Positions 1 through 6,139 of a stretch of DNA of 7,575 nt are shown in pieces. A program made the position numbers and the translations under genes. The notes beneath the pieces are model-generated. The model did no database searches. It saw nothing but the letters and a program-made list of their open reading frames with translations, and was not told the origin of the DNA. The stretch comes from Anaerolineae bacterium. GTDB taxonomy: Bacteria; Chloroflexota; Anaerolineae; B4-G1. Each line of letters begins with the position of its first letter. Positions within the stretch are counted from its first letter, which is position 1. The stretch is taken from NCBI GenBank assembly GCA_030612185.1, contig JAUWOI010000198.1:1-7575 (forward strand), given 5' to 3'.

Positions 1-1
1 A

Positions 2-580
2 CAGGAAGGGGATTTCCTGATGGGTGTCCTGGCCGCGATGTTGACGGAAAGCAAAATCGTAGGCTTTGTTGGTGGCATGGACATAAACATCATCCGGCGC
101 ATTGAGAGTGGATTCAAACAGGGTATTGCCTACCAGGATAGCAGCGTCGAGGTCATCTCCGCTATGGCTGGCACCTTTACCGATCCAGAGACCGGCAAGT
201 CTCTGGCCCTGGCCCAGTACGAGGCGGGGGCAGACGTGATCTACAACGGTGCCGGACGGACGGGCCTGGGCATCATCGAAGCGGCCAAGGAAACCGGGAA
301 TCTGACCATCGGCACCAGCGGCGACCAACGGTATCTCGCCCCCGGTAACGTCGTGGGCAATCGCCCCAAACGGGTTGATACGGCCGTGCTGACGCTGGTG
401 GACGAGGTGCTGAATGACCAATTTGCACCGGGCACCCGCTCTTTGGGCCTGGAAGAGGAAGGTTTGTCGCTGGGTCCCTTTGACGAAAACCTGGTCACCG
501 GCGCCATGATGGAGAAGTTGGAAGCGTTGAAGCAACAGATCATAACAGGTGAAATCGTAGTAGAAGTACCAGGTGAGTAA
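2..580 (+). CDS. BMP/PnrA-family substrate-binding protein, C-terminal part
   Basis: The reading frame is open from the left edge (QEGDFL precedes the first internal Met), so the N-terminus, including any signal peptide or lipobox, lies outside the window. The 192 visible residues match the C-terminal part of Bmp/PnrA (Med/TmpC) proteins, which are extracytoplasmic nucleoside- or purine-binding proteins usually feeding an ABC transporter. Family hallmarks are EGDFLMGVLAAMLT, KIVGFVGGMD (GGMD at 71-82), the GTFTDPETGKSLALAQY segment, GADVIYNGAGRTGLGIIEAA and PKRVDTAV. The usual G-V-D-S-D-Q ligand loop reads G-T-S-G-D-Q here (311-328), so ligand specificity may differ. The gene ends in TAA directly at the start of a histidine kinase, with no transporter permease or ATPase between them. 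It is therefore either the last gene of a transport operon or a receptor for the kinase. The family call is firm; the ligand is unknown. Confidence 0.92.
   Translation, partial: QEGDFLMGVLAAMLTESKIVGFVGGMDINIIRRIESGFKQGIAYQDSSVEVISAMAGTFTDPETGKSLALAQYEAGADVIYNGAGRTGLGIIEAAKETGNLTIGTSGDQRYLAPGNVVGNRPKRVDTAVLTLVDEVLNDQFAPGTRSLGLEEEGLSLGPFDENLVTGAMMEKLEALKQQIITGEIVVEVPGE
571..577 (+). promoter_or_regulatory. Ribosome binding site for the histidine kinase
   Basis: AGGTGAG lies four bases before ATG 582 and overlaps the last codons of the upstream substrate-binding gene. It favours ATG 582 over GTG 573, for which no comparable purine tract is present. The overlap implies translational coupling of the two genes. 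Confidence 0.5.
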
Positions 581-581
581 A

Positions 582-3092
582 ATGGTTCTAATCCATCGGC
601 TCAGAAATTGGTGGGGCGGAAGCCTGCGCCGCAGGCTACTGGTCTCAAGCATCGTCACGCTGCTGTTCTCGCTAGTCCTGCTGGGCTATCTGTCGTTCCG
701 CACCGGGCAAGCAGGTGTGCGACGTGAGGTGAACCAGCGCAACCACCAACTGGCCCGGTACGTTGCCAGAGATATCAATGCCCAGTTCGATAACATCTGG
801 GGCAACGTGCGTCTGTTCACGTATCAATTGGAAGAATCCGCCGAGATGCTGGCTCTCCAGGTGCGCGCGATGCTGGAACTGCGCCGCGCCTCTCCCCTCA
901 CCTACCGCGCTCTATACCTGTTCGACGGCGATGGCTACCTCCTGGTGCACCTGGCCGATCCCCTGGAGGATCTGCTGGCTGTTCGAGACGTCGAGGAAAT
1001 CATCAGCCGTCCCCCGATCTCGCTGACGGAAGAAATATCAACAGCCTACGAAGCAGCAAGAGGCGGAGATATATTCTTATCCGCCACCTACATTGTGGGA
1101 GCCGACCAGGTTCCCATCGTCTACTTGGGCGCGCCCATCGCGGTAGAGCCAGGGCAGTCGAGTCAGGTTGTCGTGGCCGAAATAGACTTGCGCGACATCT
1201 GGCGCCGGATAGACAAAACCAGCGTTGGGCAAACGGGACGGGCTTTCATCGTTTCGCGGGAGGGCACAGTTATTGCCCACCCAGACCGGGCCTACATTGG
1301 ACAGCCGCTCGCACCAGAGTTGAGGCCGGTTCTCGCCGGCTACGAGGGACAGACCGAATACACCGACCCCATCAGCGGCGCACGTCTGCTGGCCTCATAC
1401 AGTCCGGTGGGAGGGAAATCGGGATGGTCCATTGTGGTGGAGCAAGAGCGGGCCGAAGCGCTGGCCTCCGTTAACGTGATTGCCTTTGTCTCGCTAGGGG
1501 TCTTGCTGGTTGCCATCGGGATGGGGACGCTCGTCACCGTCATGACTGCACGAAGCATCACCTATCCTATCCAGCACCTCGTGGAGGCTACCCGGGCGAT
1601 TGCTCACACGGGCAACCTCAGTCAACGTGTTGCGGTAGAAGGACAGGATGAAGTGGGCCAACTGGCCACCACGTTCAACCAGATGATAACCAGTCTGCAG
1701 CGGGCGGAGGAAAAAGCGCGACGCCGCCTGGATCAACAGATCGCTGTCAATCAACTGGCTCTTGCGTTGGGAGAAACCCGAGATCTCGACAAGATTTACT
1801 ATACCATCTACCAGCACATACAGGCGCTGGTGGATGCCTGGGGATTTGTCGTCTCCTCTTACGATGACGAGACACAACTCATCCGGGCGGAGTACGCAAC
1901 GTACAAAGGCACGCCCGTAGACGTCACAGAGTTCCCTCCTATTCCCCTGGCCGAACCGGGGCAGGGCGCTCAAAGCCAGGTGATCCGCATAGGTAGGCCG
2001 CTCTACACCCCTGATTTCCGCAAGTCGAGGGAGAAAGGCAAGACCGAGTACACGGTCGAGAAGAACGGCAGCATCAGCGCAGGACCACCGCCGGAGGAGG
2101 GGCCGGAAGACTCCGCCAACTCGGCGCTTTACGTACCGATGAGAATCGGGGGCCAGACTATTGGCGTGATGCAGTTGCAGAGCCCCTGGTTGGATGCATA
2201 CACCCAGGAGGATATTGATCTCCTTGCCGCTATGGCCAACGTGGCCGCCGCTGCAGTTCAAAACGCCAGACTGTACGGGGCAGTTCAGAGCGAACTGACC
2301 GAGCGGGTGCGGGCGGAGGAAGCGCTGAAGGAATACTCCGAACGACTGGAGGAAATGGTAGAGCAGCGCACCCAGGAACTCCAAGATGCCCAGGAGCAAC
2401 TGATCCGCAAGGAGCGTCTGGCCGTGTTGGGGCAACTGGCCGGCGGCGTGGCCCACGAACTGCGCACCCCCCTGGGCGTGATCTCCAACGCCATCTACTT
2501 CCTCCAGATGACCCTCCCCGACACCGACGAGACCACCAGGGAATACCTGGGCATCATCTCCTCGGAGATCCACGGTGCAGAGAAGATTATCTCAGGCATC
2601 CTGGACTTCTCACGCACCCGGCCGCCGGAGAGGGAGGAGATAGCCGTCTCCGACCTGGTGGTCCAGGTGTTGGAGAGACGACCTCCGCCTGAGGATGTGG
2701 AAGTGACCACCGAGATACGCTCCAACCTGCCGCCCGTGTTCGTAGACCCCCGGCAGATAGGCCAGGTGCTGCTCAACCTGGTCACCAACGCCTACCAGAC
2801 CATGCCCGATGGCGGCCGCCTGATTATCGCCGCCACGGTATCCAGTGATTTATCTCCAACCTCCAATCTCCAATCTCTAATCTCCATCTCCATCACCGAC
2901 ACCGGCTGCGGCATCCCCCAGGAGAACCTGGGAAAGATCTTCGAGCCACTGTTCACCACCAAGGCCAAGGGCATCGGGCTGGGCCTGGCGGTATCAAAGA
3001 ACCTGGTCGAGACTAACGGGGGCAGCATCGAGGTGGAGAGTGAGGTGGGCAAGGGCAGCACTTTCACGATGAAGTTGCCGCTGTCTGAATAG
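582..3092 (+). CDS. Membrane sensor histidine kinase (Cache-HAMP-GAF-HisKA-HATPase_c)
   Basis: This is a hybrid-free sensor kinase of about 836 residues, numbered from ATG 582. TM1 is at about 19-39, followed by an extracytoplasmic double-Cache-like region (40-298, with GRAFIVSREGTVIAHPD typical of Cache domains) and TM2 at about 300-322. HAMP follows (324-377, RSITYPIQHLVEATR...DEVGQLATTFNQM), then GAF (about 390-563), a coiled coil (565-610) and HisKA with phosphoacceptor H625 in AHELRTPL. The HATPase_c domain has N-box N736 (LLNLVTNAY), G1 D773 (DTGCGIP), F-box FEPLFTTK and G2 GIGLGL at 797-802. All catalytic motifs are intact, so it should autophosphorylate. There is no receiver domain, and no response regulator lies in the window. 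I chose ATG 582 because AGGTGAG (571-577) sits just upstream. GTG 573 would overlap the upstream stop and is the alternative, adding three residues. Translation is probably coupled to the substrate-binding protein. A short tandem repeat lengthens the loop before G1 (residues 758-771). Confidence 0.95.
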   Translation: MVLIHRLRNWWGGSLRRRLLVSSIVTLLFSLVLLGYLSFRTGQAGVRREVNQRNHQLARYVARDINAQFDNIWGNVRLFTYQLEESAEMLALQVRAMLELRRASPLTYRALYLFDGDGYLLVHLADPLEDLLAVRDVEEIISRPPISLTEEISTAYEAARGGDIFLSATYIVGADQVPIVYLGAPIAVEPGQSSQVVVAEIDLRDIWRRIDKTSVGQTGRAFIVSREGTVIAHPDRAYIGQPLAPELRPVLAGYEGQTEYTDPISGARLLASYSPVGGKSGWSIVVEQERAEALASVNVIAFVSLGVLLVAIGMGTLVTVMTARSITYPIQHLVEATRAIAHTGNLSQRVAVEGQDEVGQLATTFNQMITSLQRAEEKARRRLDQQIAVNQLALALGETRDLDKIYYTIYQHIQALVDAWGFVVSSYDDETQLIRAEYATYKGTPVDVTEFPPIPLAEPGQGAQSQVIRIGRPLYTPDFRKSREKGKTEYTVEKNGSISAGPPPEEGPEDSANSALYVPMRIGGQTIGVMQLQSPWLDAYTQEDIDLLAAMANVAAAAVQNARLYGAVQSELTERVRAEEALKEYSERLEEMVEQRTQELQDAQEQLIRKERLAVLGQLAGGVAHELRTPLGVISNAIYFLQMTLPDTDETTREYLGIISSEIHGAEKIISGILDFSRTRPPEREEIAVSDLVVQVLERRPPPEDVEVTTEIRSNLPPVFVDPRQIGQVLLNLVTNAYQTMPDGGRLIIAATVSSDLSPTSNLQSLISISITDTGCGIPQENLGKIFEPLFTTKAKGIGLGLAVSKNLVETNGGSIEVESEVGKGSTFTMKLPLSE
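2855..2894 (+). repeat. Degenerate TCCAATC heptamer tandem repeat inside the kinase gene
   Basis: Four heptamers (TCCAACC, TCCAATC, TCCAATC, TCTAATC) are followed by two hexamers (TCCATC, TCCATC), uninterrupted. The tract is AT-richer than its surroundings. It lies in frame in the histidine kinase and encodes roughly residues 758-771, a Ser/Leu/Ile/Asn-rich stretch between the beta strand after the N-box and the G1 DTGCG motif. Most HATPase_c domains have a shorter turn here, so the tract looks like an expansion tolerated in a surface loop. Similar GAGATTGGA-type repeats are, as I recall, frequent in Chloroflexota genomes, but I could not check copies elsewhere. Confidence 0.75.
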
Positions 3093-3095
3093 GGG

Positions 3096-3677
3096 CTAGG
3101 GCCTGGCGAAGTAGGCCAACGCCTGGCGCACCCGCTCCTCGACGGGCAAGTCCTCGTCTCGCGGCAGGCTCTGGAGCGCCGCCTGTGCCTCGACCAGGCT
3201 GAAGCCCACGCCAGTCAGTGCGGCGATGACCTCGACGTCGGTATCACCCAACAGAGGCGCTGCCGCCGCCCCAGTGGGGATGAGTTTGTCCTTCAGATGA
3301 AAGATGATCGCCCTGGCGGTCTTCGGCCCGATGCCCGGCACCCGGGATAGCAGGCCCGGCTCTTCCTGTACCACAGCCTGGCGGAGTGCGTCCGGCGAAA
3401 CAGTGCCCAGCAACGCCAGCGCGACCTTCGGGCCGATCCCGGAGATGCTCAGCAGAAGTCTGAACAGCGCCAGTTCCTCCTCGGTGAGAAAGCCGTAGAG
3501 CGCCAGTTCGTTTTCGCGCACGTTCAGGTGGGTGAACAACTCCACCGGTTGGCCCACGCCATCCAATTGCGCCAACACGCCAGAGGGCACTTGCACCTGT
3601 AAGCCAATCCCTCCAGCGCGGACTACCACGTGACTCTCCCCGATGCTCCACACCGTCCCGCTGAGCCTGGCGATCAT
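3096..3677 (-). CDS. ruvA: Holliday junction branch migration protein RuvA
   Basis: RuvA binds four-way DNA junctions as a tetramer, holds them square-planar and loads the RuvB motor for branch migration. The 193-residue length is normal (E. coli has 203). Domain I is the OB fold at 1-63 (MIARLSGTV...LYGF). Domain II has two helix-hairpin-helix motifs, SISGIGPKVALALLG (77-91) and RVPGIGPKTARAII (112-125). Domain III (about 148-193), which contacts RuvB, follows an Ala/Pro-rich linker. The acidic pin that E. coli forms with E55 and D56 reads E55-N56 here. ATG 3675-3677 is preceded by AGGAG (3688-3692 on the complement) at 10-base spacing and gives the classical MIARLSG start. The gene lies 19 bp after ruvC in the same direction. 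Its stop is 3 bp from the stop of the convergent kinase gene, so ruvB does not follow. Confidence 0.97.
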   Translation of the reverse strand: MIARLSGTVWSIGESHVVVRAGGIGLQVQVPSGVLAQLDGVGQPVELFTHLNVRENELALYGFLTEEELALFRLLLSISGIGPKVALALLGTVSPDALRQAVVQEEPGLLSRVPGIGPKTARAIIFHLKDKLIPTGAAAAPLLGDTDVEVIAALTGVGFSLVEAQAALQSLPRDEDLPVEERVRQALAYFARP

Positions 3678-3687
3678 CTTGTATTCA

Positions 3688-3692
3688 CTCCT
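3688..3692 (-). promoter_or_regulatory. Ribosome binding site for ruvA
   Basis: AGGAG on the minus strand lies 10 bases before the ruvA ATG, within the 19-bp ruvC-ruvA gap. It supports the chosen start and translation of ruvA from the same transcript as ruvC. Confidence 0.6.
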
Positions 3693-3696
3693 GTAC

Positions 3697-4188
3697 TCAC
3701 TCTTCAGAGAGCCCAGTCAGGCGGGCCGAGTGGAGGTGACAGATGGCGACTGCCAGCGCGTCGGCTGCGTCGTCAGGGCGCGGTACCTCCGCCAATCCCA
3801 ATAGCAGCCGCACCATCTCCTGTATCTGTGCCTTATCCGCGTTCCCGTACCCGGTCACCGCCTGCTTGACCGTCAGCGGCGTGTATTCGGCCACGGTGAG
3901 GCCCGCATCGGCCAGGGCCAGGAGCGTCACCCCACGCGCCTGGCCCACGCTCATCGCCGTGCGCACGTTGCTACTAAAAAAGAGTTCCTCCACCGCAGCC
4001 GCACCTGGCTCCCACTCCTTCGCCAGCGCATTCACCTCCCGGTAGATCAGTTGCAGGCGCACGGGGAGAGGCTGACCTGCCGGCGTCCTGACCACTCCGA
4101 ACGCCAGCGATTTCAGGTCGCCTTGCACCTCCTCCACCACACCATAGCCCGTGATGGCGGTGCCAGGGTCAATGCCGAGTACGCGCAT
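3697..4188 (-). CDS. ruvC: Crossover junction endodeoxyribonuclease RuvC
   Basis: RuvC is a homodimeric, Mg-dependent RNase H-fold nuclease that resolves Holliday junctions by paired nicks after RuvAB branch migration. The 163 residues include the full acidic active site: D7 in GIDPG, E67 in VEELFF, and D140 and D143 in PDDAADALAVAICH. These align with E. coli D7, E66, D138 and D141. The segments FSSNVRTAMSVGQARG and TPLTVKQAVTGYGNADKAQ are also typical. The C-terminus is short (E. coli has 173 residues) but complete beyond the catalytic helix. The gene starts 6 bp after the yebC stop. The bases before the ATG (GACCCCCG) carry no Shine-Dalgarno match, so translation probably depends on coupling to yebC. 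Confidence 0.97.
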   Translation of the reverse strand: MRVLGIDPGTAITGYGVVEEVQGDLKSLAFGVVRTPAGQPLPVRLQLIYREVNALAKEWEPGAAAVEELFFSSNVRTAMSVGQARGVTLLALADAGLTVAEYTPLTVKQAVTGYGNADKAQIQEMVRLLLGLAEVPRPDDAADALAVAICHLHSARLTGLSEE

Positions 4189-4194
4189 CGGGGG

Positions 4195-4950
4195 TCAGGC
4201 CGCCGCCTCGTACCTGGCCATCGCCTCGTCGCTGATGCTCAGGTTGGAGTAGACCTGCTGGACGTCGTCCAGTTCCTCCAGTGCCTCAATGACCCCCATC
4301 ACCTGAAGGGTCTCCTTCTCCCCCAGTTGCATCGTCGTCTTGGGAATCATCGCCAACTCGGCTGTCTCAAAGCAGATGCCCGCCTCCTGCAACGCCTGTC
4401 GCACTGCCTGGAAGTTCTCCAGTTCGGCATAGACCTCGATCAGGTCGTCTCCGAACACGACGTCCTCGGCTCCTGCCTCCACCGCGACCTCAAAGAGAGT
4501 GTCCTGATCTACCCCGTCGGGCGCAATCCCGATGTATCCCTTGCGGTCGAACTGCCAGGCGACAGCGCCCGCGTCGGCCAACGTTCCACCTTGCCGGGTG
4601 ATGATACGGCGGACGTTGGCGACGGCACGATTCTTGTTGTCGGTGACCACCTGCAACAGCAGGGCAACCCCATTAGGGGCATACCCCTCGTACGTCACCT
4701 CGGACAACTCTTCCCCTTTGAGTTCCCCGGTGCCGCGCTTGATGGCCCGTTCGATGTTATCCTTGGGCATGTTGGCGGACTTGGCCTTGTCCACGGCCAG
4801 GCGCAGATTGAAGTTTACGTCGGGGTTGCCGCCCCCCTCACGCGCTACGAGGGCGATCTCCCGTGCCAGCCGGGTGAAAATCTTGCCCCGCTTGGCATCC
4901 GTGGCGGCTTTTTTATGTTTGATGGTAGACCATTTACTGTGACCAGACAT
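4195..4950 (-). CDS. yebC: YebC/TACO1-family protein
   Basis: The 251-residue length and the start MSGHSKWSTIKHKKAATDAKRGKIFTRL (split by eye into MSGHSKW and the KHKKAATDAKRGK helix) mark the YebC/PmpR/TACO1 family. Other conserved parts are NPDVNFNLRLAVDKAKSANM, PKDNIERAIKRGTGE, YEGYAPNGVALL, TDNKNRAVANVR and GGTLADAGAVAWQF. Members were long listed as transcriptional regulators. Mitochondrial TACO1 and bacterial YebC homologues are now tied to translation, including relief of ribosome stalling at proline-rich stretches. I favour the translation role but cannot settle it from sequence. The start is strongly supported by GGAGG 7 bases upstream. yebC-ruvC-ruvA is a widespread gene order; here the genes are 6 and 19 bp apart and probably form one transcript. 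A weak promoter candidate precedes yebC, or it may be read from fmt. Confidence 0.96.
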   Translation of the reverse strand: MSGHSKWSTIKHKKAATDAKRGKIFTRLAREIALVAREGGGNPDVNFNLRLAVDKAKSANMPKDNIERAIKRGTGELKGEELSEVTYEGYAPNGVALLLQVVTDNKNRAVANVRRIITRQGGTLADAGAVAWQFDRKGYIGIAPDGVDQDTLFEVAVEAGAEDVVFGDDLIEVYAELENFQAVRQALQEAGICFETAELAMIPKTTMQLGEKETLQVMGVIEALEELDDVQQVYSNLSISDEAMARYEAAA

Positions 4951-4957
4951 ACCTTAT

Positions 4958-4962
4958 CCTCC
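4958..4962 (-). promoter_or_regulatory. Ribosome binding site for yebC
   Basis: GGAGG on the minus strand lies 7 bases before the yebC ATG. It is a consensus-strength Shine-Dalgarno site and the best in the cluster, and it fixes the MSGHSKW start. Confidence 0.8.
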
Positions 4963-4980
4963 ACAAGTATCTGAATAGTG

Positions 4981-5009
4981 ACAATGGGTTGCTGATGACC
5001 GTGAGTCAA
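4981..5009 (-). promoter_or_regulatory. Possible sigma-A promoter for yebC-ruvC-ruvA
   Basis: On the minus strand, TTGACT (5004-5009) is followed after 17 bp by CATTGT (4981-4986). The -35 box is good (5 of 6 to TTGACA) but the -10 box is poor (3 of 6), so this is weak evidence for a separate promoter. It would give a leader of about 25 bases before yebC. The cluster may instead be transcribed from the fmt promoter. Confidence 0.25.
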
Positions 5010-5024
5010 TGAAGTGATTGGCAC

Positions 5025-5094
5025 AAAACGTGAACCGTAAAACGTGAGGATGACTTCACCCTGGGGCCCGCTTACGTTTTGCGTTTTACGCTTT
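5025..5094. repeat. Imperfect 24-bp inverted repeat between fmt and yebC
   Basis: The left arm (5025-5048, with AAAACGTGA twice) pairs with the right arm (5071-5094, TTACGTTTTGCGTTTTACG core) across a 22-base spacer containing GGGGCCC. By hand alignment 19 of 24 positions are Watson-Crick. Three more become G-U pairs in plus-strand RNA (22 of 24 paired), but only one does in minus-strand RNA. The arms are built from short AAAACGT-type units, so they may come from a dispersed tandem repeat. The element starts just past the fmt stop, where a terminator would sit, but no U-run follows it on either strand. It could attenuate read-through from fmt to yebC or be a repeat remnant. Confidence 0.6.
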
Positions 5095-5097
5095 AGA

Positions 5098-6048
5098 TTA
5101 TACCACCGTGCGCCCAGGTTGTGCAAGTACACTACCAGCAAGATCGCGCTGGCCCCGAAGGAAGGCCCCGATGTCCATCGGACGCTTGCCAGCCAACTGC
5201 ACCTCCTCCAGGCGCAATGCCCCTTCGCCCGTGGCGACGACCACCCCGCCCGCCAGCGCGACCACCGTGCCTAGTGACGCGTCTCCTCGCCACGCGGGCA
5301 ACGGCACAGCCCGTAGCACCTTGAGCCGCCGCTCGCGCCACATCGTGAAAGCGCCCGGCCATGGGGTGAACGCCCGCACCCGCCGGTCCAACTCGACAGC
5401 CGGGCACGACCAATCGAGCCAGCCGTCCTCCTTGCGTAATTGTCCGGCGTAGGTTGCTCCCTCATCCGGCTGGGATCGGGGCAGCAGGCTGCCCGCCAGG
5501 TACGCGACCAACGTCTCCACCAGCAACTCGGCCCCCAGCCGCGCCAGCCGCTCCTCCAACGCCGCCCGTGTATAGCCTGGCCGGATTTGTTCCGCCTGCT
5601 GGGCCAGGATCGGCCCCGTATCCAGCCCCGCGTCCATCTGCATGATCGTTACGCCGGTGACCTCGTCGCCGGCCAGGATAGCCGCTGCCACCGGGGCCGC
5701 ACCCCGCCAGCGGGGGAGCAGCGAGCCATGAACGTTGAGGCAGCCGTGAGGGGGAAGGTCAAGCACGTCTTGCGGCAAAATCTGCCCAAAGGCCGCCACG
5801 ACGAAAACCTCCGGCTTCCAGGCTGACAGTTGGGCAACCGCCTCCGGCGTGCGCAGCGAGTGTGGCTGAGATAACATCAGGCCGTGCTCCAGCGCCACCT
5901 GCTTGACCGGCGACGGTGCCAACCGCCGCCCGCGCCCGGCTGGCCGGTCCGGCTGCGTGACGACGCCGACCACCCGGTGCGCGTCGGCCAGCGCCTCCAA
6001 CACCGGGACGGCGAACTCGGGCGTGCCCATAAATACGACTCGTGTCAT
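5098..6048 (-). CDS. fmt: Methionyl-tRNA formyltransferase
   Basis: Fmt transfers the formyl group of 10-formyltetrahydrofolate to the amino group of initiator Met-tRNA, making fMet-tRNA for translation initiation. The 316 residues match the usual length (E. coli has 315). The N-terminal formyltransferase fold carries FMGTPEFAVPVLEAL (6-20), QPDRPAGRGRRLAPSPVK (32-49, the loop that contacts tRNA), and the catalytic triad N105, H107 and D143. These sit in LNVHGSLLPRWRGAAP and MDAGLDTGP; HGS replaces the more common HAS. The C-terminal OB-like domain (about 205-316) includes TYAGQLRKEDGWLDW and RAFTPWPGAF. def, the usual partner, is not adjacent. An extended -10 promoter lies immediately upstream, and there is no Shine-Dalgarno site before the ATG, so the mRNA may be almost leaderless. 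Confidence 0.97.
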   Translation of the reverse strand: MTRVVFMGTPEFAVPVLEALADAHRVVGVVTQPDRPAGRGRRLAPSPVKQVALEHGLMLSQPHSLRTPEAVAQLSAWKPEVFVVAAFGQILPQDVLDLPPHGCLNVHGSLLPRWRGAAPVAAAILAGDEVTGVTIMQMDAGLDTGPILAQQAEQIRPGYTRAALEERLARLGAELLVETLVAYLAGSLLPRSQPDEGATYAGQLRKEDGWLDWSCPAVELDRRVRAFTPWPGAFTMWRERRLKVLRAVPLPAWRGDASLGTVVALAGGVVVATGEGALRLEEVQLAGKRPMDIGAFLRGQRDLAGSVLAQPGRTVV

Positions 6049-6057
6049 GGCAGACCA

Positions 6058-6086
6058 ATTCTAGCACGAGTCGGCACAAGCGGCAA
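6058..6086 (-). promoter_or_regulatory. Extended -10 promoter for fmt
   Basis: On the minus strand, TTGCCG (6081-6086) is followed after 17 bp by TAGAAT (6058-6063), with TG one base upstream of the -10 box (TGCTAGAAT). The match is 4 of 6 and 5 of 6 to the sigma-A consensus, with optimal spacing. Transcription would start near 6051, about 3 bases before the fmt ATG. Confidence 0.55.
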
Positions 6087-6139
6087 ATTGAATCGGTTCC
6101 GGCCCTTGACTTTCCAATGCTCCTCATTCGCTGCCCGAC

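Noticed and set aside
1494..2573. Long open frame (359 codons) on the minus strand opposite the histidine kinase
   Set aside because: The plus-strand frame carries complete GAF, HisKA and HATPase motifs. The antisense translation shows no recognisable domain and is explained by GC-rich codon bias.
3100..3117. GGCCT...AGGCC dyad near the kinase/ruvA junction, considered as a terminator
   Set aside because: The stem is only 5 bp with an 8-base loop and no U-run, and it lies inside ruvA.
4051..4974. Open frame (307 codons) on the plus strand opposite yebC
   Set aside because: yebC on the other strand is a full-length conserved family member with a strong ribosome binding site. The antisense translation is His/Gly/Leu-rich with no family features.
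4845..5141. Minus-strand frame (98 codons) spanning the fmt-yebC gap
   Set aside because: It overlaps the start of yebC and the end of fmt in another frame, runs through the inverted repeat, and shows no known motif.
6106..6111. TTGACT as the -35 box of the PBP gene promoter
   Set aside because: The hexamer 17 bp downstream (CGCTGC) has no -10 character. The TTGCCA/TACGAT pair further down fits much better.
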